Positions 19,346 through 28,054 of a stretch of 57,273 nt of DNA are shown piece by piece (position 1 is the first letter of the stretch; every line of letters starts with the position of its first letter). This DNA comes from Bacillus mojavensis RO-H-1 = KCTC 3706. Lineage in GTDB: Bacteria > Bacillota > Bacilli > Bacillales > Bacillaceae. The position numbers and the translations under genes were made by a program. The DNA lies in NCBI RefSeq assembly GCF_000245335.1, contig NZ_JH600277.1, forward strand, positions 1 to 57,273, given 5' to 3'. The notes beneath the pieces are model-generated. The model was not told where the DNA came from. It made no database searches and saw nothing but the letters and a program-made list of their open reading frames with translations.

Positions 19346-20259
19346 TTACTCCAGCCACTCTTGTCTGCGATAGGAGTCTGACAGGCAATAAGACAACATA
19401 GCCTTTGCAGCCTTTAATTGATGATGTTTTATCGGAGCAGTGTTTTTCTTCTGCTTCTCCATCCATTCCGCCAAGCCCCGTTTGTCCACTATTTCCAGAC
19501 CGTACGGCGGTTCGGGGTAATCGATGTATGACGTTCTGCTCAGGAGTAATTTCGATACCGGAATATCAGCGCCTTTTTCCTTTACGATCTTCGACACAAC
19601 AGATCCCGTCCGAAACAGACTCAACGCCGGATTTAATACCGATTCAGTCTGAGAGCCTGTTTTCTTCTCCCAAAAACGATGTTTAGATCCTATGTACACA
19701 CTGTCTTCCTCTGCATCTATAAAAGAAACGCAGTAAATGTCAAGAGGTGAAATGATCACTATGCTTAATTCTACTGCCGCCTGCTGAATTTTGAGCACAG
19801 GCTTATACATAATAAAATAAGAATCTGGAAGCTGCTGGGCCAGAAAAAGCAAAATGCGGTCCTGCTTCACCTGGTTTGACAGATTTGACATCTCGGAAAG
19901 CGTAGAGCTTGCCCATTTGAGCTGAAATTCATATAAATGTCTTTTATAAAAGGAAGCAAGTGCCATCCTGCTTTTCGGCAGCCTTACATTTAGATCGTCT
20001 TCTTCCTCAAACCATTGGTGTCTCTCTTCTTGTATATCGGCTTCTATCTCTTCTTTTTTTCTTTTCAATGAAAATTTCTTACGTTTCTGCACCGGTTCCG
20101 GCTGTTCAGCATTGGCTTGTCTTTCTTCATGCTGGCGCTCCGCTGCTTCTAATAGTGAAAGCCAGCGCTCTTTTTCAACCGTATAAACTGATTCATATAA
20201 TGGTACGGATCAAGTTCGTATCTCGATATATAATCATATATTTTGATGATTTGTGCCAT
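19346..20259 (-). pseudogene. ytlQ: YtlQ, hypothetical protein, -1 frameshift near the 5' end
   Basis: A protein of unknown function, about 304 residues once repaired. The 5' part (ATG at 20259, [21 protein letters not shown]) is in a different frame from the rest. Restoring one base to the T5 run at 20171-20175 (A-run on the coding strand) joins MNQFIRLKK to [13 protein letters not shown] and the remaining frame. A Lys/Glu-rich helical segment follows, then an alpha/beta region ([19 protein letters not shown]) that faintly resembles NERD or restriction-endonuclease-like folds. That similarity is only an impression. It lies 23 bases after ytlP and 48 before ytlR, so it is probably in the same operon. 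Confidence 0.8.
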
Positions 20260-20282
20260 TTTGTTTCTCCACTCCGCATGAA

Positions 20283-20834
20283 TTAAGTTAAAGGAAATTT
20301 GAATTTTTCCTCATATTTTGGTGATTGATTTAAGTGTATCTGAAATAGTGAAAATCGTTCAATAGCCGTTGAAACTTCACCGCTTTTAAACGGGACATGC
20401 GCCGGAAATCCCTCTTGACCTGTCCATTTTCTTGCCAGCGTCATATGGGGATGATACGCTCTCTTTTCCACTTTAAAGCCTGCTTGAAGAACAGCTTGTT
20501 TTGTATGCGCCCTCAGTGTTTCGAGCGCTGTATTCTTCTTCGGCTCCAAATGCAATACGCGCGGCTGCCTTCGGTCTCCGAACACATCTATTTTGTCAAA
20601 TTCAATTGTAAACGGATTGGCATCTAAAGCGATCTCGGCAAGCGAGCCTTCAAGCTGATTGATTTGCGCTTCATCCGCCGCACCGAGAAAAATTAACGTG
20701 ATATGGTAGTCAAGCGGGTGCACCCATTTTTGAAATGTGAGCGCTGGCTCGTTTTTTGCAGCCTGGTAAATCGGATTTGCAATTTCCGGCGGAATGGGCA
20801 CGCCGATGAAATAATGAGGCCGGATATCTGACAT
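20283..20834 (-). CDS. ytlP: RNA 2',3'-cyclic phosphodiesterase (2H family, ThpR/LigT-like)
   Basis: A 183-residue 2H phosphoesterase with both signature motifs, H44-I-T46 and H130-M-T132, spaced as usual. Members open 2',3'-cyclic phosphates on RNA and were first described as 2'-5' RNA ligases. I chose the ATG of MSDIRPHYF (20834), preceded by AAGGGAG; the frame is open 24 codons further upstream but without a ribosome-binding site. It is the first gene of the ytlP-ytlQ-ytlR-amyX run and divergent from ytkP. Confidence 0.9.
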   Translation of the reverse strand: MSDIRPHYFIGVPIPPEIANPIYQAAKNEPALTFQKWVHPLDYHITLIFLGAADEAQINQLEGSLAEIALDANPFTIEFDKIDVFGDRRQPRVLHLEPKKNTALETLRAHTKQAVLQAGFKVEKRAYHPHMTLARKWTGQEGFPAHVPFKSGEVSTAIERFSLFQIHLNQSPKYEEKFKFPLT

Positions 20835-20982
20835 CCGTCTGACACTCCCTTCTTTGACTGCTATTATTTTATCAATAAAGAGGCTGCGCGAATAGAGGAA
20901 CCGCATATGAAAACACTCTCGCGCAAACGTTTATTATGTTAGGATATTATATGACACTTGTTTTATTCAGAAAGGAATGACA

Positions 20983-21919
20983 ATGTTGAAAATCGTTGAA
21001 AACACTTCTGATCTTATAGGAGATACTCCGCTTGTGAGATTGAATCGGCTTCAGCCGGAAAACGCAGCACAAGTCTATTTAAAACTTGAATTTTTCAATC
21101 CAAGCGGCAGTGTGAAAGACAGAGCCGCTTACAATATGATCATAGAAGCAGAACAAAACGGCTTACTCAAGCCTGGCTCAGTTATCATTGAGCCGACCAG
21201 CGGAAATACCGGAATCGGACTCGCCATGAATGCGGCGGCCCGCGGCTATAAAGCGATTTTAGTAATGCCTGATACAATGACGAAGGAGCGGATCAACCTC
21301 CTCAAAGCCTACGGTGCAGAGGTTGTGTTAACTCCCGGATCGGAAAGAATGCCCGGCAGCATAAAAAAAAGCAAAAGAGCTCGCCGAACAAATTCCGAAC
21401 AGCTTCATTCCAATGCAGTTTGATAATACTGCTAATCCTGATGCGCATCGAAAGACAACTGCTCTTGAAATTGCCCGGGCAATAAAAGAAATCGGAAAAC
21501 CGCTAGGCGCTTTTGTAGCTTCTTCCGGTACTGGCGGAACCATTACAGGAACCGGTGAAGCGCTAAAAGAACTGTTTCCAGATATTTTGGTTCATGTTGT
21601 CGAGCCTGCGGGGTCCCCGGTATTATCAGGCGGAAAACCGGGTGCTCATAAGCTGGTTGGGACAAGCCCAGGCTTCATTCCTCCCGTTTTAAATCAAGAT
21701 GTGTATGATGAAATTATCAAAATCACTGATGAGGATGCGTATACGACAACCAGACGCCTTGCTGCGGAGGAAGGAATTCTCGTCGGGCCTTCTTCAGGCG
21801 CTGCCTGCTTCGCAGCGATTGAAGCAGCCAAACGTCTCTCTCCTGATCAAGTTGTTGTCTGTATGACAGCTGATACCGGAGAACGCTATTTATCAACTGA
21901 TTTATGGTCATTTGTGTAA
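20983..21919 (+). pseudogene. ytkP: Cysteine synthase-like PLP enzyme, +1 frameshift
   Basis: A cysteine synthase/O-acetylserine sulfhydrylase homologue. PLP would be bound by K45 in [11 protein letters not shown]; the phosphate loop TSGNTG follows, and the GTGGTITGTG loop lies after the break. The A8 run at 21363-21370 has one base too many; with seven A the frame reads through as 311 residues, the B. subtilis length. As read, the first product stops about 20 residues after the run and lacks the PLP phosphate loop. I start it at the ATG for MLKIVEN, six bases after AAAGGA. The paralogue cysK would supply the main activity in B. subtilis; the true role of YtkP is unclear. Confidence 0.87.
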
Positions 21920-21920
21920 A

Positions 21921-21954
21921 AAAAGGACTGGCTTCAGAAGAAGCCGGTCCTTTT
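21921..21954. terminator. Bidirectional terminator between ytkP and ytjP
   Basis: Stem AAAAGGACTGGCTTC / GAAGCCGGTCCTTTT with an AGAA loop and one G-T pair; T-runs on both strands. Confidence 0.85.
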
Positions 21955-23344
21955 ATTTTGCAAGTTCGTAGATGGCCTGCGCATATAAAGCAGTCGCTCT
22001 GAGGAGGTCATCAATTTCAATATATTCGTCCTTTTGATGCGCACTGTCGGGACGTCCGGGGAACAGCGGTCCGAATGCAACGCCGGCCTCCAAAGATCTC
22101 GCGTAAGTTCCCCCGCCGATTGAAATTAAATCAGCTTTTTTGCCCAATTGGCCTTCATATACCTTTTGCAGCGTTTTGACTAGCGGATGGTCTGCTGATA
22201 CATGATGGGGCTTGCTGTCTTTAAATTCTCCAAGCTCAAATTCGCTTGCGCTTTCAAATGCATCGCGGATCATTTTGCTTTCTGCTGTTACAGGATAGCG
22301 GATATTGATTCCGAGTTCGCCTCCTTGCCCTTCTGTATAGCGCAGTGTTCCGACATTTAATGTCAGCTCTCCGCTAATGTCATCCTCACAGGCGATATTC
22401 AGTTTCTTTCCTCTTGTATCATCTGAGAATTTATCTGTCACAACTTGAACAAAACGTTGTCCTGCTTCATCCAGCTCAGTTTGGCTCAAAAATTCTGCCA
22501 GTTTGATGCCGGCATTCACTCCATTGTTCGGTTCCATCGCATGGCAGGAAAGTCCGTGCATGCGCAATATCAGCTGACCGTTCTCAATCTCAGCTGCACC
22601 TTTTTGATCCGTCGCGCGGAGCATGTCTTGAAATGAGGCAAGAACCTCTTCTATATTTGATCCTTCGAGAACGGCTTCCGCAGCGTCTGGCACCATGTTT
22701 AAGCGAAGACCTGATGTAAACGAGGCAAGAACTGTTTCTGAAGCGGCTTTATTTGTATGGTGCGGGATGAGCAGTGAAGCATCAATAATCCCTTTTTCCG
22801 CGTTAATAATCGGGAAGTCAGCATCTGGCGCAAAACCGAGAGTCGGCATTTCTTCGTGCTTGAAATAATGCTCCACACATCTCCAATCACTTTCTTCATC
22901 TGTTCCGATAATGATTCTGACACGTTTGGACAGCGGCAGATTCATGTCTTTGACGATTTTCAGCGCGTAGAACGCAGCCATCGTCGGACCTTTGTCGTCA
23001 ATGGCGCCCCTTGCATAAATCCGTCCGTTGCGGATCTCCGCTGAAAACGGATCACTTGTCCATCCGTCTCCGGGCGGTACAACATCAACATGGCATAGAA
23101 CGCCGACAATGTCTTCACCCTCACCCCATTCGATATGACCGGCGAACCCGTCTAGATTTTTTGTGGTAAATCCTTCTTTTTCTCCAAGCTCAAGCAAAGA
23201 GGTCAAGCTGGCATTTACCCCTTCTCCAAATGGTTTGCCGGGCCCGGCTGTTGTCTCGTCCATTACACTGTTGATTCTCAAGAATTCCTGCGTATCGCGA
23301 ATCAAATCATCTTTTTTTCTGATCACTTCGACTTCCCAGTTCAT
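21953..23344 (-). CDS. ytjP: M20-family dipeptidase (PepV type)
   Basis: A 463-residue zinc dipeptidase of the PepV branch of family M20. Motifs: HVDVVPPGDGW (first metal ligand), GAIDDKGP (bridging Asp), GTDEESDW (catalytic Glu pair) and a late HQKDEYIE ligand. It is cytoplasmic and hydrolyses dipeptides by family analogy. I start it at MNWEVEV (23344), six bases after AAAGGGG; this is the B. subtilis length. It is divergent from pbuO, and its promoter must lie inside the region that holds the pbuO promoter and PurR-like sites. Confidence 0.92.
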   Translation of the reverse strand: MNWEVEVIRKKDDLIRDTQEFLRINSVMDETTAGPGKPFGEGVNASLTSLLELGEKEGFTTKNLDGFAGHIEWGEGEDIVGVLCHVDVVPPGDGWTSDPFSAEIRNGRIYARGAIDDKGPTMAAFYALKIVKDMNLPLSKRVRIIIGTDEESDWRCVEHYFKHEEMPTLGFAPDADFPIINAEKGIIDASLLIPHHTNKAASETVLASFTSGLRLNMVPDAAEAVLEGSNIEEVLASFQDMLRATDQKGAAEIENGQLILRMHGLSCHAMEPNNGVNAGIKLAEFLSQTELDEAGQRFVQVVTDKFSDDTRGKKLNIACEDDISGELTLNVGTLRYTEGQGGELGINIRYPVTAESKMIRDAFESASEFELGEFKDSKPHHVSADHPLVKTLQKVYEGQLGKKADLISIGGGTYARSLEAGVAFGPLFPGRPDSAHQKDEYIEIDDLLRATALYAQAIYELAK

Positions 23345-23371
23345 AACGATCCCCTTTCTGCAATAAATCAC

Positions 23372-23400
23372 TTGCAAAAACTAAATAAAACGAATAATAT
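23372..23400 (+). promoter_or_regulatory. SigA promoter of pbuO
   Basis: TTGCAA (23372-23377), a 17-base spacer, TAATAT (23395-23400). Confidence 0.6.
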
Positions 23401-23430
23401 TAATGGTGTTTTGTTAAAACGTTCGTAATT
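23386..23430 (+). promoter_or_regulatory. Candidate PurR operator (two PurBoxes) at pbuO
   Basis: Two inverted CGAA-centred boxes: TAAAACGAATAAT (23386-23398) over the promoter, and the reverse complement of AATTACGAACGTT (23418-23430) reaching the GGAGG of pbuO. The PurBox consensus is AWWWCCGAACWWT; they match at 10 and 11 of 13 positions. The 19-base gap is a little longer than the usual 16-17. PurR control of pbuO is reported in B. subtilis. Confidence 0.45.
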
Positions 23431-23440
23431 GGAGGATACT

Positions 23441-24739
23441 ATGTTTCATCTAAAAGAGCAGCAAACATCGATCAAACAAGAAATCATAGCTGGACTGACG
23501 ACTTTTTTCACAATGGTCTATATTGTAGTGGTGAATCCGGTTATTTTAGCTAATGCCGGAGTTCCTTTTGACCAGGTCTTTACCGCAACGATTATCGCCT
23601 CCATTGTCGGAACGCTGTGGATGGCCCTGGCTGCAAATTATCCGATTGCCATTGCGCCCGGCATGGGCTTAAACGCTTACTTAGCCTATCACGTTGTAGG
23701 CGCAAGCGGCGGCGGCATCACGTACGCAACAGCTTTCAGCGCAGTATTCACAGCAGGGGTTCTCTTCATTATTCTATCGTTAACGCCTTTAAGAAAACAA
23801 CTGATAGAAGCGATTCCAAACAATTTAAAATACGGCATCACAACAGGGATCGGGCTTTTTATTGCGTTTATCGGTTTACGGCAGGCGGGAATTATTACCG
23901 CTGATAAATCAAATCTGGTCACACTCGGCAACCTTCATTCGCCAGCGGTTATCTTAACGCTGATCGGCTTATTGATCAGTGTGATCTTGATGGTGCTGAA
24001 TGTAAGCGGAGCGTTATTTATCGGAATGGCGGCTACCGCTTTGATTGCGTTTTTTACCGGCCAGCTGCATTTCCCTAAAGGCTTTATGTCTTTTCCGCAT
24101 TTGCCTGAGGGATTGATTATTTCAAATCCGTTCTCCGCTTTTGGCGATGTGATCCATCACGGCCTGTACGCTGTCGTGTTTTCATTTCTGCTGGTAACGA
24201 TTTTTGATACGACCGGTACAATGATCGGTGTGGCCGAGCAGGCCGGATTGATGAAAAACAACAAGCTCCCGAACGCGCGAAAAGCGCTGCTGGCTGATTC
24301 AACGGCGACCACAGTCGGTGCTGTTTTCGGCACAAGTCCGACAACCGCGTTTATCGAATCTTCAGCTGGCGTCGCAGCCGGGGGAAGAACAGGTCTTACG
24401 TCTTTCACTGTCGCGGTATTGTTTGCAGCTTCGATGTTTTTCAGTCCGCTTGTCAGCGCCTTATCCGGCATATCCGCCATCACCTCACCGGCTTTGATTA
24501 TTGTCGGCAGCCTGATGATGGGTTCAGTGTCGAATATTAACTGGAAGGAGATGGACGAGGCATTTCCGGCATTTCTCATTGTTCTGACCATGCCTCTTAC
24601 ATCAAGCATTTCCACAGGAATTGCCCTTGGCTTTATTTCGTATCCGATTGTGAAAGCAGCACGGGGAAAATGGAGAGACATTCATCCGCTCGTCCTTGTT
24701 TTTGCCGTTCTGTTTTTCATCCAGCTATTTATTCTATAA
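23441..24739 (+). CDS. pbuO: Hypoxanthine/guanine permease
   Basis: A 432-residue purine permease of the AzgA-like branch of the NCS2 family (paralogue of PbuG), with about 12-13 membrane helices. Conserved substrate-site segments include APGMGLNAYLA in the first half and FDTTGTMIGVAEQAG with FGTSPTTAFIESSAGVAAGGRTG in the second. I start it at ATG 23441 (MFHLKEQQ), six bases after GGAGG. It imports hypoxanthine and guanine for salvage. It has no purine riboswitch leader; control appears to be by PurR-like boxes at the promoter. Confidence 0.95.
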   Translation: MFHLKEQQTSIKQEIIAGLTTFFTMVYIVVVNPVILANAGVPFDQVFTATIIASIVGTLWMALAANYPIAIAPGMGLNAYLAYHVVGASGGGITYATAFSAVFTAGVLFIILSLTPLRKQLIEAIPNNLKYGITTGIGLFIAFIGLRQAGIITADKSNLVTLGNLHSPAVILTLIGLLISVILMVLNVSGALFIGMAATALIAFFTGQLHFPKGFMSFPHLPEGLIISNPFSAFGDVIHHGLYAVVFSFLLVTIFDTTGTMIGVAEQAGLMKNNKLPNARKALLADSTATTVGAVFGTSPTTAFIESSAGVAAGGRTGLTSFTVAVLFAASMFFSPLVSALSGISAITSPALIIVGSLMMGSVSNINWKEMDEAFPAFLIVLTMPLTSSISTGIALGFISYPIVKAARGKWRDIHPLVLVFAVLFFIQLFIL

Positions 24740-24746
24740 CATACAG

Positions 24747-24775
24747 AAAACCCAAACGGCATCCGTTTGGGTTTT
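24747..24775. terminator. Bidirectional terminator between pbuO and ythQ
   Basis: Perfect stem AAAACCCAAACGG / CCGTTTGGGTTTT around CAT, with T-runs on both strands. Confidence 0.88.
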
Positions 24776-25932
24776 TATTTCATCAAAAAAGAGATAACGG
24801 CCGCTAAAAAGCAGCAGGAAACACAAGCATAGTGCAGCGTGTTCACACAGCTTTTTCTGGCCCGGTAATATTCGTCACTTTCCTTATCAGCTCCAATTAA
24901 GATCGGCGCATCCATCACTTTGTCAAAAATTAGCGAAAGCACGTAACGGCAAACCCCTGTATAAACCAGCAGCGCCATCACCTTAAGAAAGATGGGGGAA
25001 ACGACTGTTAAAATTGTAAAAGCCGACAAAAGCATATACAGATGCCTCGCATACTCCCCATTCCTCAACATGACTTTAAAAAACAGTTCTTTATAGATTG
25101 TATACGTTGTCCGTTTCTTAAATATCCTTTTTGAATTCCGGAATAATAGTGGTTTTCTCCTCATCCTGTCCTTTACTCTCGGCATTCTCACATCCTGGCT
25201 TGTCATCATTACAAGACCTGCAAGAGTGAGCCTGATTTTTCTCTCCTCAAGCACCTCAGCCTCAAAAGCCGAAAACGAAGCCGTCTTTTTCAAACTGCGT
25301 ATGTAAGCAAAAATAAAAAACATAACACCGACAAGCGAAAGCAAGTGCCACTCAGTAAAGGTAATCATGAGAAACGAACACGCAAAGAGCACAGCCTTGA
25401 GAAAAAAGTCCGTGATCTGCCTCCAAATGGATCTTGGTTTTCTGATCCTTTCCTGCTTCAAGAATAAAAAAACCGTATGAAGACCGTATGCATAGATCAA
25501 TAGAGAAGCGCTTTCTGAAATCGTGACGCGAACAGAATCAATGATAAAGGGAAGTAAAAGAAAAAAGAGCAGGAGCCATTTGGCGAGCGTAAACAATAAG
25601 GAATACACCAATGCGTATTGTTTCATCTGGCGTATGATCGCTTTCTTTTGCAGTAAAAACACTTGGTCCGCTTCCAGTAAAAACGTATGTATGGAGCCTG
25701 TACAAACAATCAGTATACCGACAGCGTATAACCATCTCCATTCGACCCTCTCAGACCACTCGTAAAGAAGGCCGCTTCCGTTCGTCCACTCCACATACTG
25801 ATAAATCACAAAAGCAAGCGCCGGCAGGACAATGTAGAGCGCAACCGTCCAATCAATGATAGCATGCAGCACCTTAAACTGATATCGGTAAAAATCCAGC
25901 CATCTTCGAATAAAGAGAGACCGCCCGTTCAT
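24775..25932 (-). CDS. ythQ: ABC transporter membrane subunit YthQ
   Basis: A 385-residue integral membrane protein with about 8 hydrophobic segments (for example near residues 30-45, 68-85, 110-135 and 185-210, and at the C-terminus). It resembles the large EcsB-like permease subunits of ABC exporters. The start overlaps the ythP stop by four bases (ATGA), which indicates translational coupling. The transported substrate is unknown. Confidence 0.88.
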   Translation of the reverse strand: MNGRSLFIRRWLDFYRYQFKVLHAIIDWTVALYIVLPALAFVIYQYVEWTNGSGLLYEWSERVEWRWLYAVGILIVCTGSIHTFLLEADQVFLLQKKAIIRQMKQYALVYSLLFTLAKWLLLFFLLLPFIIDSVRVTISESASLLIYAYGLHTVFLFLKQERIRKPRSIWRQITDFFLKAVLFACSFLMITFTEWHLLSLVGVMFFIFAYIRSLKKTASFSAFEAEVLEERKIRLTLAGLVMMTSQDVRMPRVKDRMRRKPLLFRNSKRIFKKRTTYTIYKELFFKVMLRNGEYARHLYMLLSAFTILTVVSPIFLKVMALLVYTGVCRYVLSLIFDKVMDAPILIGADKESDEYYRARKSCVNTLHYACVSCCFLAAVISFLMK

Positions 25933-26639
25933 GCCTTTCCTCCTTGAATCGCCGTATAAAAACAGTCAAGCAATGACTGCCCGTCTAACCCTGTCTGCGC
26001 TTGAATATCCTTTAAAGTTCCATGAAGAAACAAAGAACCTTTATCAATCATGTAAAACCGGTCGCAGATTTTTTCAGCGGTATCAAGTACGTGTGTGCAC
26101 ATGAGAATGCCAGCTCCCCTTTCTTTCTCAGCCTTCAGCATGTCCACAAAGCGTTTTGTCGAAATCGGGTCAAGGCCGATAAACGGTTCATCAATCACAT
26201 ACATATCAGGCTTAGAAAGAAAGGCCTGAATCAGCATCAGCTTTTGCTGCATGCCCTTTGAAAATGTCACCGGCAACTCATGCATGACATGATCAAGCGA
26301 AAAGGTTTCAAGAAGACTTTGAGCCCGATATTCGAATTCACTCTGATCAATGCCGTGCAAAGTGCTGATCAGATCGAGATGCTCCCACAGCGTTAATTCC
26401 TCATAAAAGGACGGGTGCTCCGGAATATAAGCAAACGAGCAATCATTCCAAGCGATCGTCCCTTTAAAGTCTTGCGAGAGGCCGAGTATCGCCTTGATGG
26501 CTGTACTTTTCCCAGCTCCGTTCGCTCCAATTAATCCGACAAGCTCCCCTTCTCTGACTTCCAATAAAACATCGGTGAGCACTTTTTTTCGGCTTGTATA
26601 CCCTGCTTGCTCTATCGATGCTTCCAACAACATTCTCAC
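25929..26639 (-). CDS. ythP: ABC transporter ATP-binding subunit YthP
   Basis: A 236-residue ABC ATPase. Walker A GANGAGKS is at 38-45, the ABC signature region is degenerate (TFSKGMQQKLMLI), Walker B is MYVIDEP, and the switch His is in MCTHV. The start is a GTG at 26639, about nine bases from AGGGGG, which gives the B. subtilis length; GTG at 26645 is too close to the ribosome-binding site. It pairs with ythQ, whose start overlaps its stop. The EcsA-like character suggests an exporter, but the substrate is unknown. Confidence 0.9.
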   Translation of the reverse strand: MRMLLEASIEQAGYTSRKKVLTDVLLEVREGELVGLIGANGAGKSTAIKAILGLSQDFKGTIAWNDCSFAYIPEHPSFYEELTLWEHLDLISTLHGIDQSEFEYRAQSLLETFSLDHVMHELPVTFSKGMQQKLMLIQAFLSKPDMYVIDEPFIGLDPISTKRFVDMLKAEKERGAGILMCTHVLDTAEKICDRFYMIDKGSLFLHGTLKDIQAQTGLDGQSLLDCFYTAIQGGKA

Positions 26640-26780
26640 TCTCACTCACCCCCTAAGTCACATACGAAACAGAATAAAAAAAGTTTCTTTAACCATAATA
26701 ATATTGTGCTGCAGTACATAGTAATCCAACAAGGATGGCGGCCAAACTCAAATTGGAAAAAATTTATCATACTTATTCCT

Positions 26781-26809
26781 AGATTCACTGCGGCGAAATC
26801 GTGTATAAT
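26781..26809 (+). promoter_or_regulatory. Promoter of ytzE with ~110-base leader
   Basis: A perfect TATAAT at 26804-26809 with a poor -35 (AGATTC, 17 bases upstream). The leader to the TTG start is about 108 bases; I see no known riboswitch or T-box in it. Confidence 0.5.
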
Positions 26810-26923
26810 GAAGGCGAATTATTTAAACATTACAGTGTCTGCCTTAGTTGCTATTCGTACGCAGTTGATTTCGTGAGTTGTGGTTAGTCAAGTCCATCCG
26901 ATCTTATGATAGGGAGTGGTTTT

Positions 26924-27145
26924 TTGAAACCTTCAACAAACCGTATGCTAACTCGAATTAAATCAGTTTACATGTTTATCCAAGAAAAAGGTCTTGTGAC
27001 AACACAGGAACTGGTTGACGAATTCGGCATTACACCTAGAACGATTCAAAGAGACTTAAATGTGTTAGCATATAATGATCTTGTTCATAGTCCAAGCCGT
27101 GGCAAATGGGAGACAACGAGAAAGAAAGTAAAGATTACCTCATAA
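26924..27145 (+). CDS. ytzE: DeoR-type HTH regulator (short)
   Basis: A 73-residue protein that is only a DNA-binding domain. The winged helix of DeoR-family regulators (IQEKGLVTTQELVDEFG, then ITPRTIQRDLNVLA) is complete, but there is no effector domain. The start is TTG at 26924, seven bases after GGGAG, giving the B. subtilis length. It stands alone, with its own promoter, and converges with rsuA. Targets and signal are unknown; without a ligand domain it may act constitutively or with a partner. Confidence 0.9.
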   Translation: MKPSTNRMLTRIKSVYMFIQEKGLVTTQELVDEFGITPRTIQRDLNVLAYNDLVHSPSRGKWETTRKKVKITS

Positions 27146-27161
27146 CATTAAAAATTACATA

Positions 27162-27225
27162 GGGCCGCCCTGTGAGCGGCCTGATAGATACAGGGCGAGT
27201 ACGTTCTCAGCCTTGTTTTTGTATG
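27162..27225 (+). terminator. Terminator of ytzE preceded by competing hairpins
   Basis: Terminator CAGGGCGAG / CTC-A-GCCTTG (27191-27220) followed by T5. Upstream, CGCCCTGT (27166-27173) can pair with ACAGGGCG (27190-27197) and block it. That segment can itself be held in the hairpin GGCCGC (27163-27168) / GCGGCC (27176-27181). Confidence 0.6.
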
Positions 27226-27237
27226 CTTATATATAAT

Positions 27238-27269
27238 AAAAATCCCGCATGTGAAATGCGGGATTTTTT
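27238..27269. terminator. Bidirectional terminator between ytzE and rsuA
   Basis: AAAAATCCCGCAT / ATGCGGGATTTTT, a near-perfect stem with a short loop. Confidence 0.88.
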
Positions 27270-27988
27270 CATGCTTGCGGCTCGTTCAGCCTTTCAAGTT
27301 CCTCTTCTGTAAGCTCACGATATTCTCCCGGCGCCAGAGCAGGATCCAAGGATACGCGCCCCATTGAGAGCCGCTTCAGATAAATGACTTCATTGCCGAC
27401 AGCATTTGCCATCTGTTTGACTTGATGAAATTTTCCTTCAGTTATCGTCAGATATATCACGGTATGCTCTTTGTCGTTTGCCTTTATTTCTGCTTGTGCC
27501 GGTTTAGTTTTGTAGCCGCCTTCAATAAATACCCCATTCTCTAAGCTGGTGATATCTTCTGGCGAAATTTGCGACTTTAAGTGGACTTCATACGTTTTCG
27601 GAACATGCTTTTTCGGCGATAGCAGCCTGTGAGCGAGCTGACCGTCATTTGTCAGCAAAAGAAATCCTTCTGTATCCTTATCAAGCCGGCCGGCAGGAAA
27701 CGGCTCAAATCTAAGTTCATCCGGCGTCAGCAAATCGACCACTGTCTTTTGCCGGCTGTCCTCAGTCGCTGACAGCACGCCCTGCGGTTTATTCATCATG
27801 ATATAAATAAACTCGCGGTAATCAATCGGCTCGCCATAAACGGTCACCTCCTGTGCATCGGGGTCCACGTGTGCCTTGACATCTTTTGCCGGCTTTCCGT
27901 CGACCATGACGGCTCCCGCTTTTACAATCAATTTGACCTCTTTTCTCGAGCCATACCCGCTGTTGGCAAGCAGCTTATCTAGTCTCAT
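27269..27988 (-). CDS. rsuA: 16S rRNA pseudouridine(516) synthase
   Basis: A 239-residue RsuA-family enzyme. An S4 RNA-binding domain at residues 1-45 precedes the pseudouridine synthase fold with catalytic D103 in AGRLDKDTEG. By family it isomerises U516 of 16S rRNA. The ATG at 27988 follows AAAGGAGAG. It lies downstream of ytgP on the same strand but is separated from it by a terminator-like hairpin. This gene has been called ytzF/ytzG in older B. subtilis annotations. It appears intact. Confidence 0.92.
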   Translation of the reverse strand: MRLDKLLANSGYGSRKEVKLIVKAGAVMVDGKPAKDVKAHVDPDAQEVTVYGEPIDYREFIYIMMNKPQGVLSATEDSRQKTVVDLLTPDELRFEPFPAGRLDKDTEGFLLLTNDGQLAHRLLSPKKHVPKTYEVHLKSQISPEDITSLENGVFIEGGYKTKPAQAEIKANDKEHTVIYLTITEGKFHQVKQMANAVGNEVIYLKRLSMGRVSLDPALAPGEYRELTEEELERLNEPQA

Positions 27989-28009
27989 GCCAATCTCTCC
28001 TTTCTATAA

Positions 28010-28032
28010 AAGAAAGCCCGCATCAAGCGAGC
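28010..28032 (-). terminator. Terminator-like hairpin after ytgP
   Basis: On the minus strand GCTCGC, loop TTGAT, GCGGGC (one G-T pair), then TTTCTTTT. A weak stem, so read-through into rsuA is possible. Confidence 0.55.
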
Positions 28033-28054
28033 CCTCTCGTTTCAACATATTCTG

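Noticed and set aside
20908..20921. cre-like TGAAAACACTCTCG between ytlP and ytkP
   Set aside because: It lacks the central CG that CcpA needs.
26808..26876. Small open frame (MKANYLNITVSALVAIRTQLIS) in the ytzE leader
   Set aside because: Its ATG overlaps the promoter -10, so it would not be on the mRNA, and it has no ribosome-binding site.
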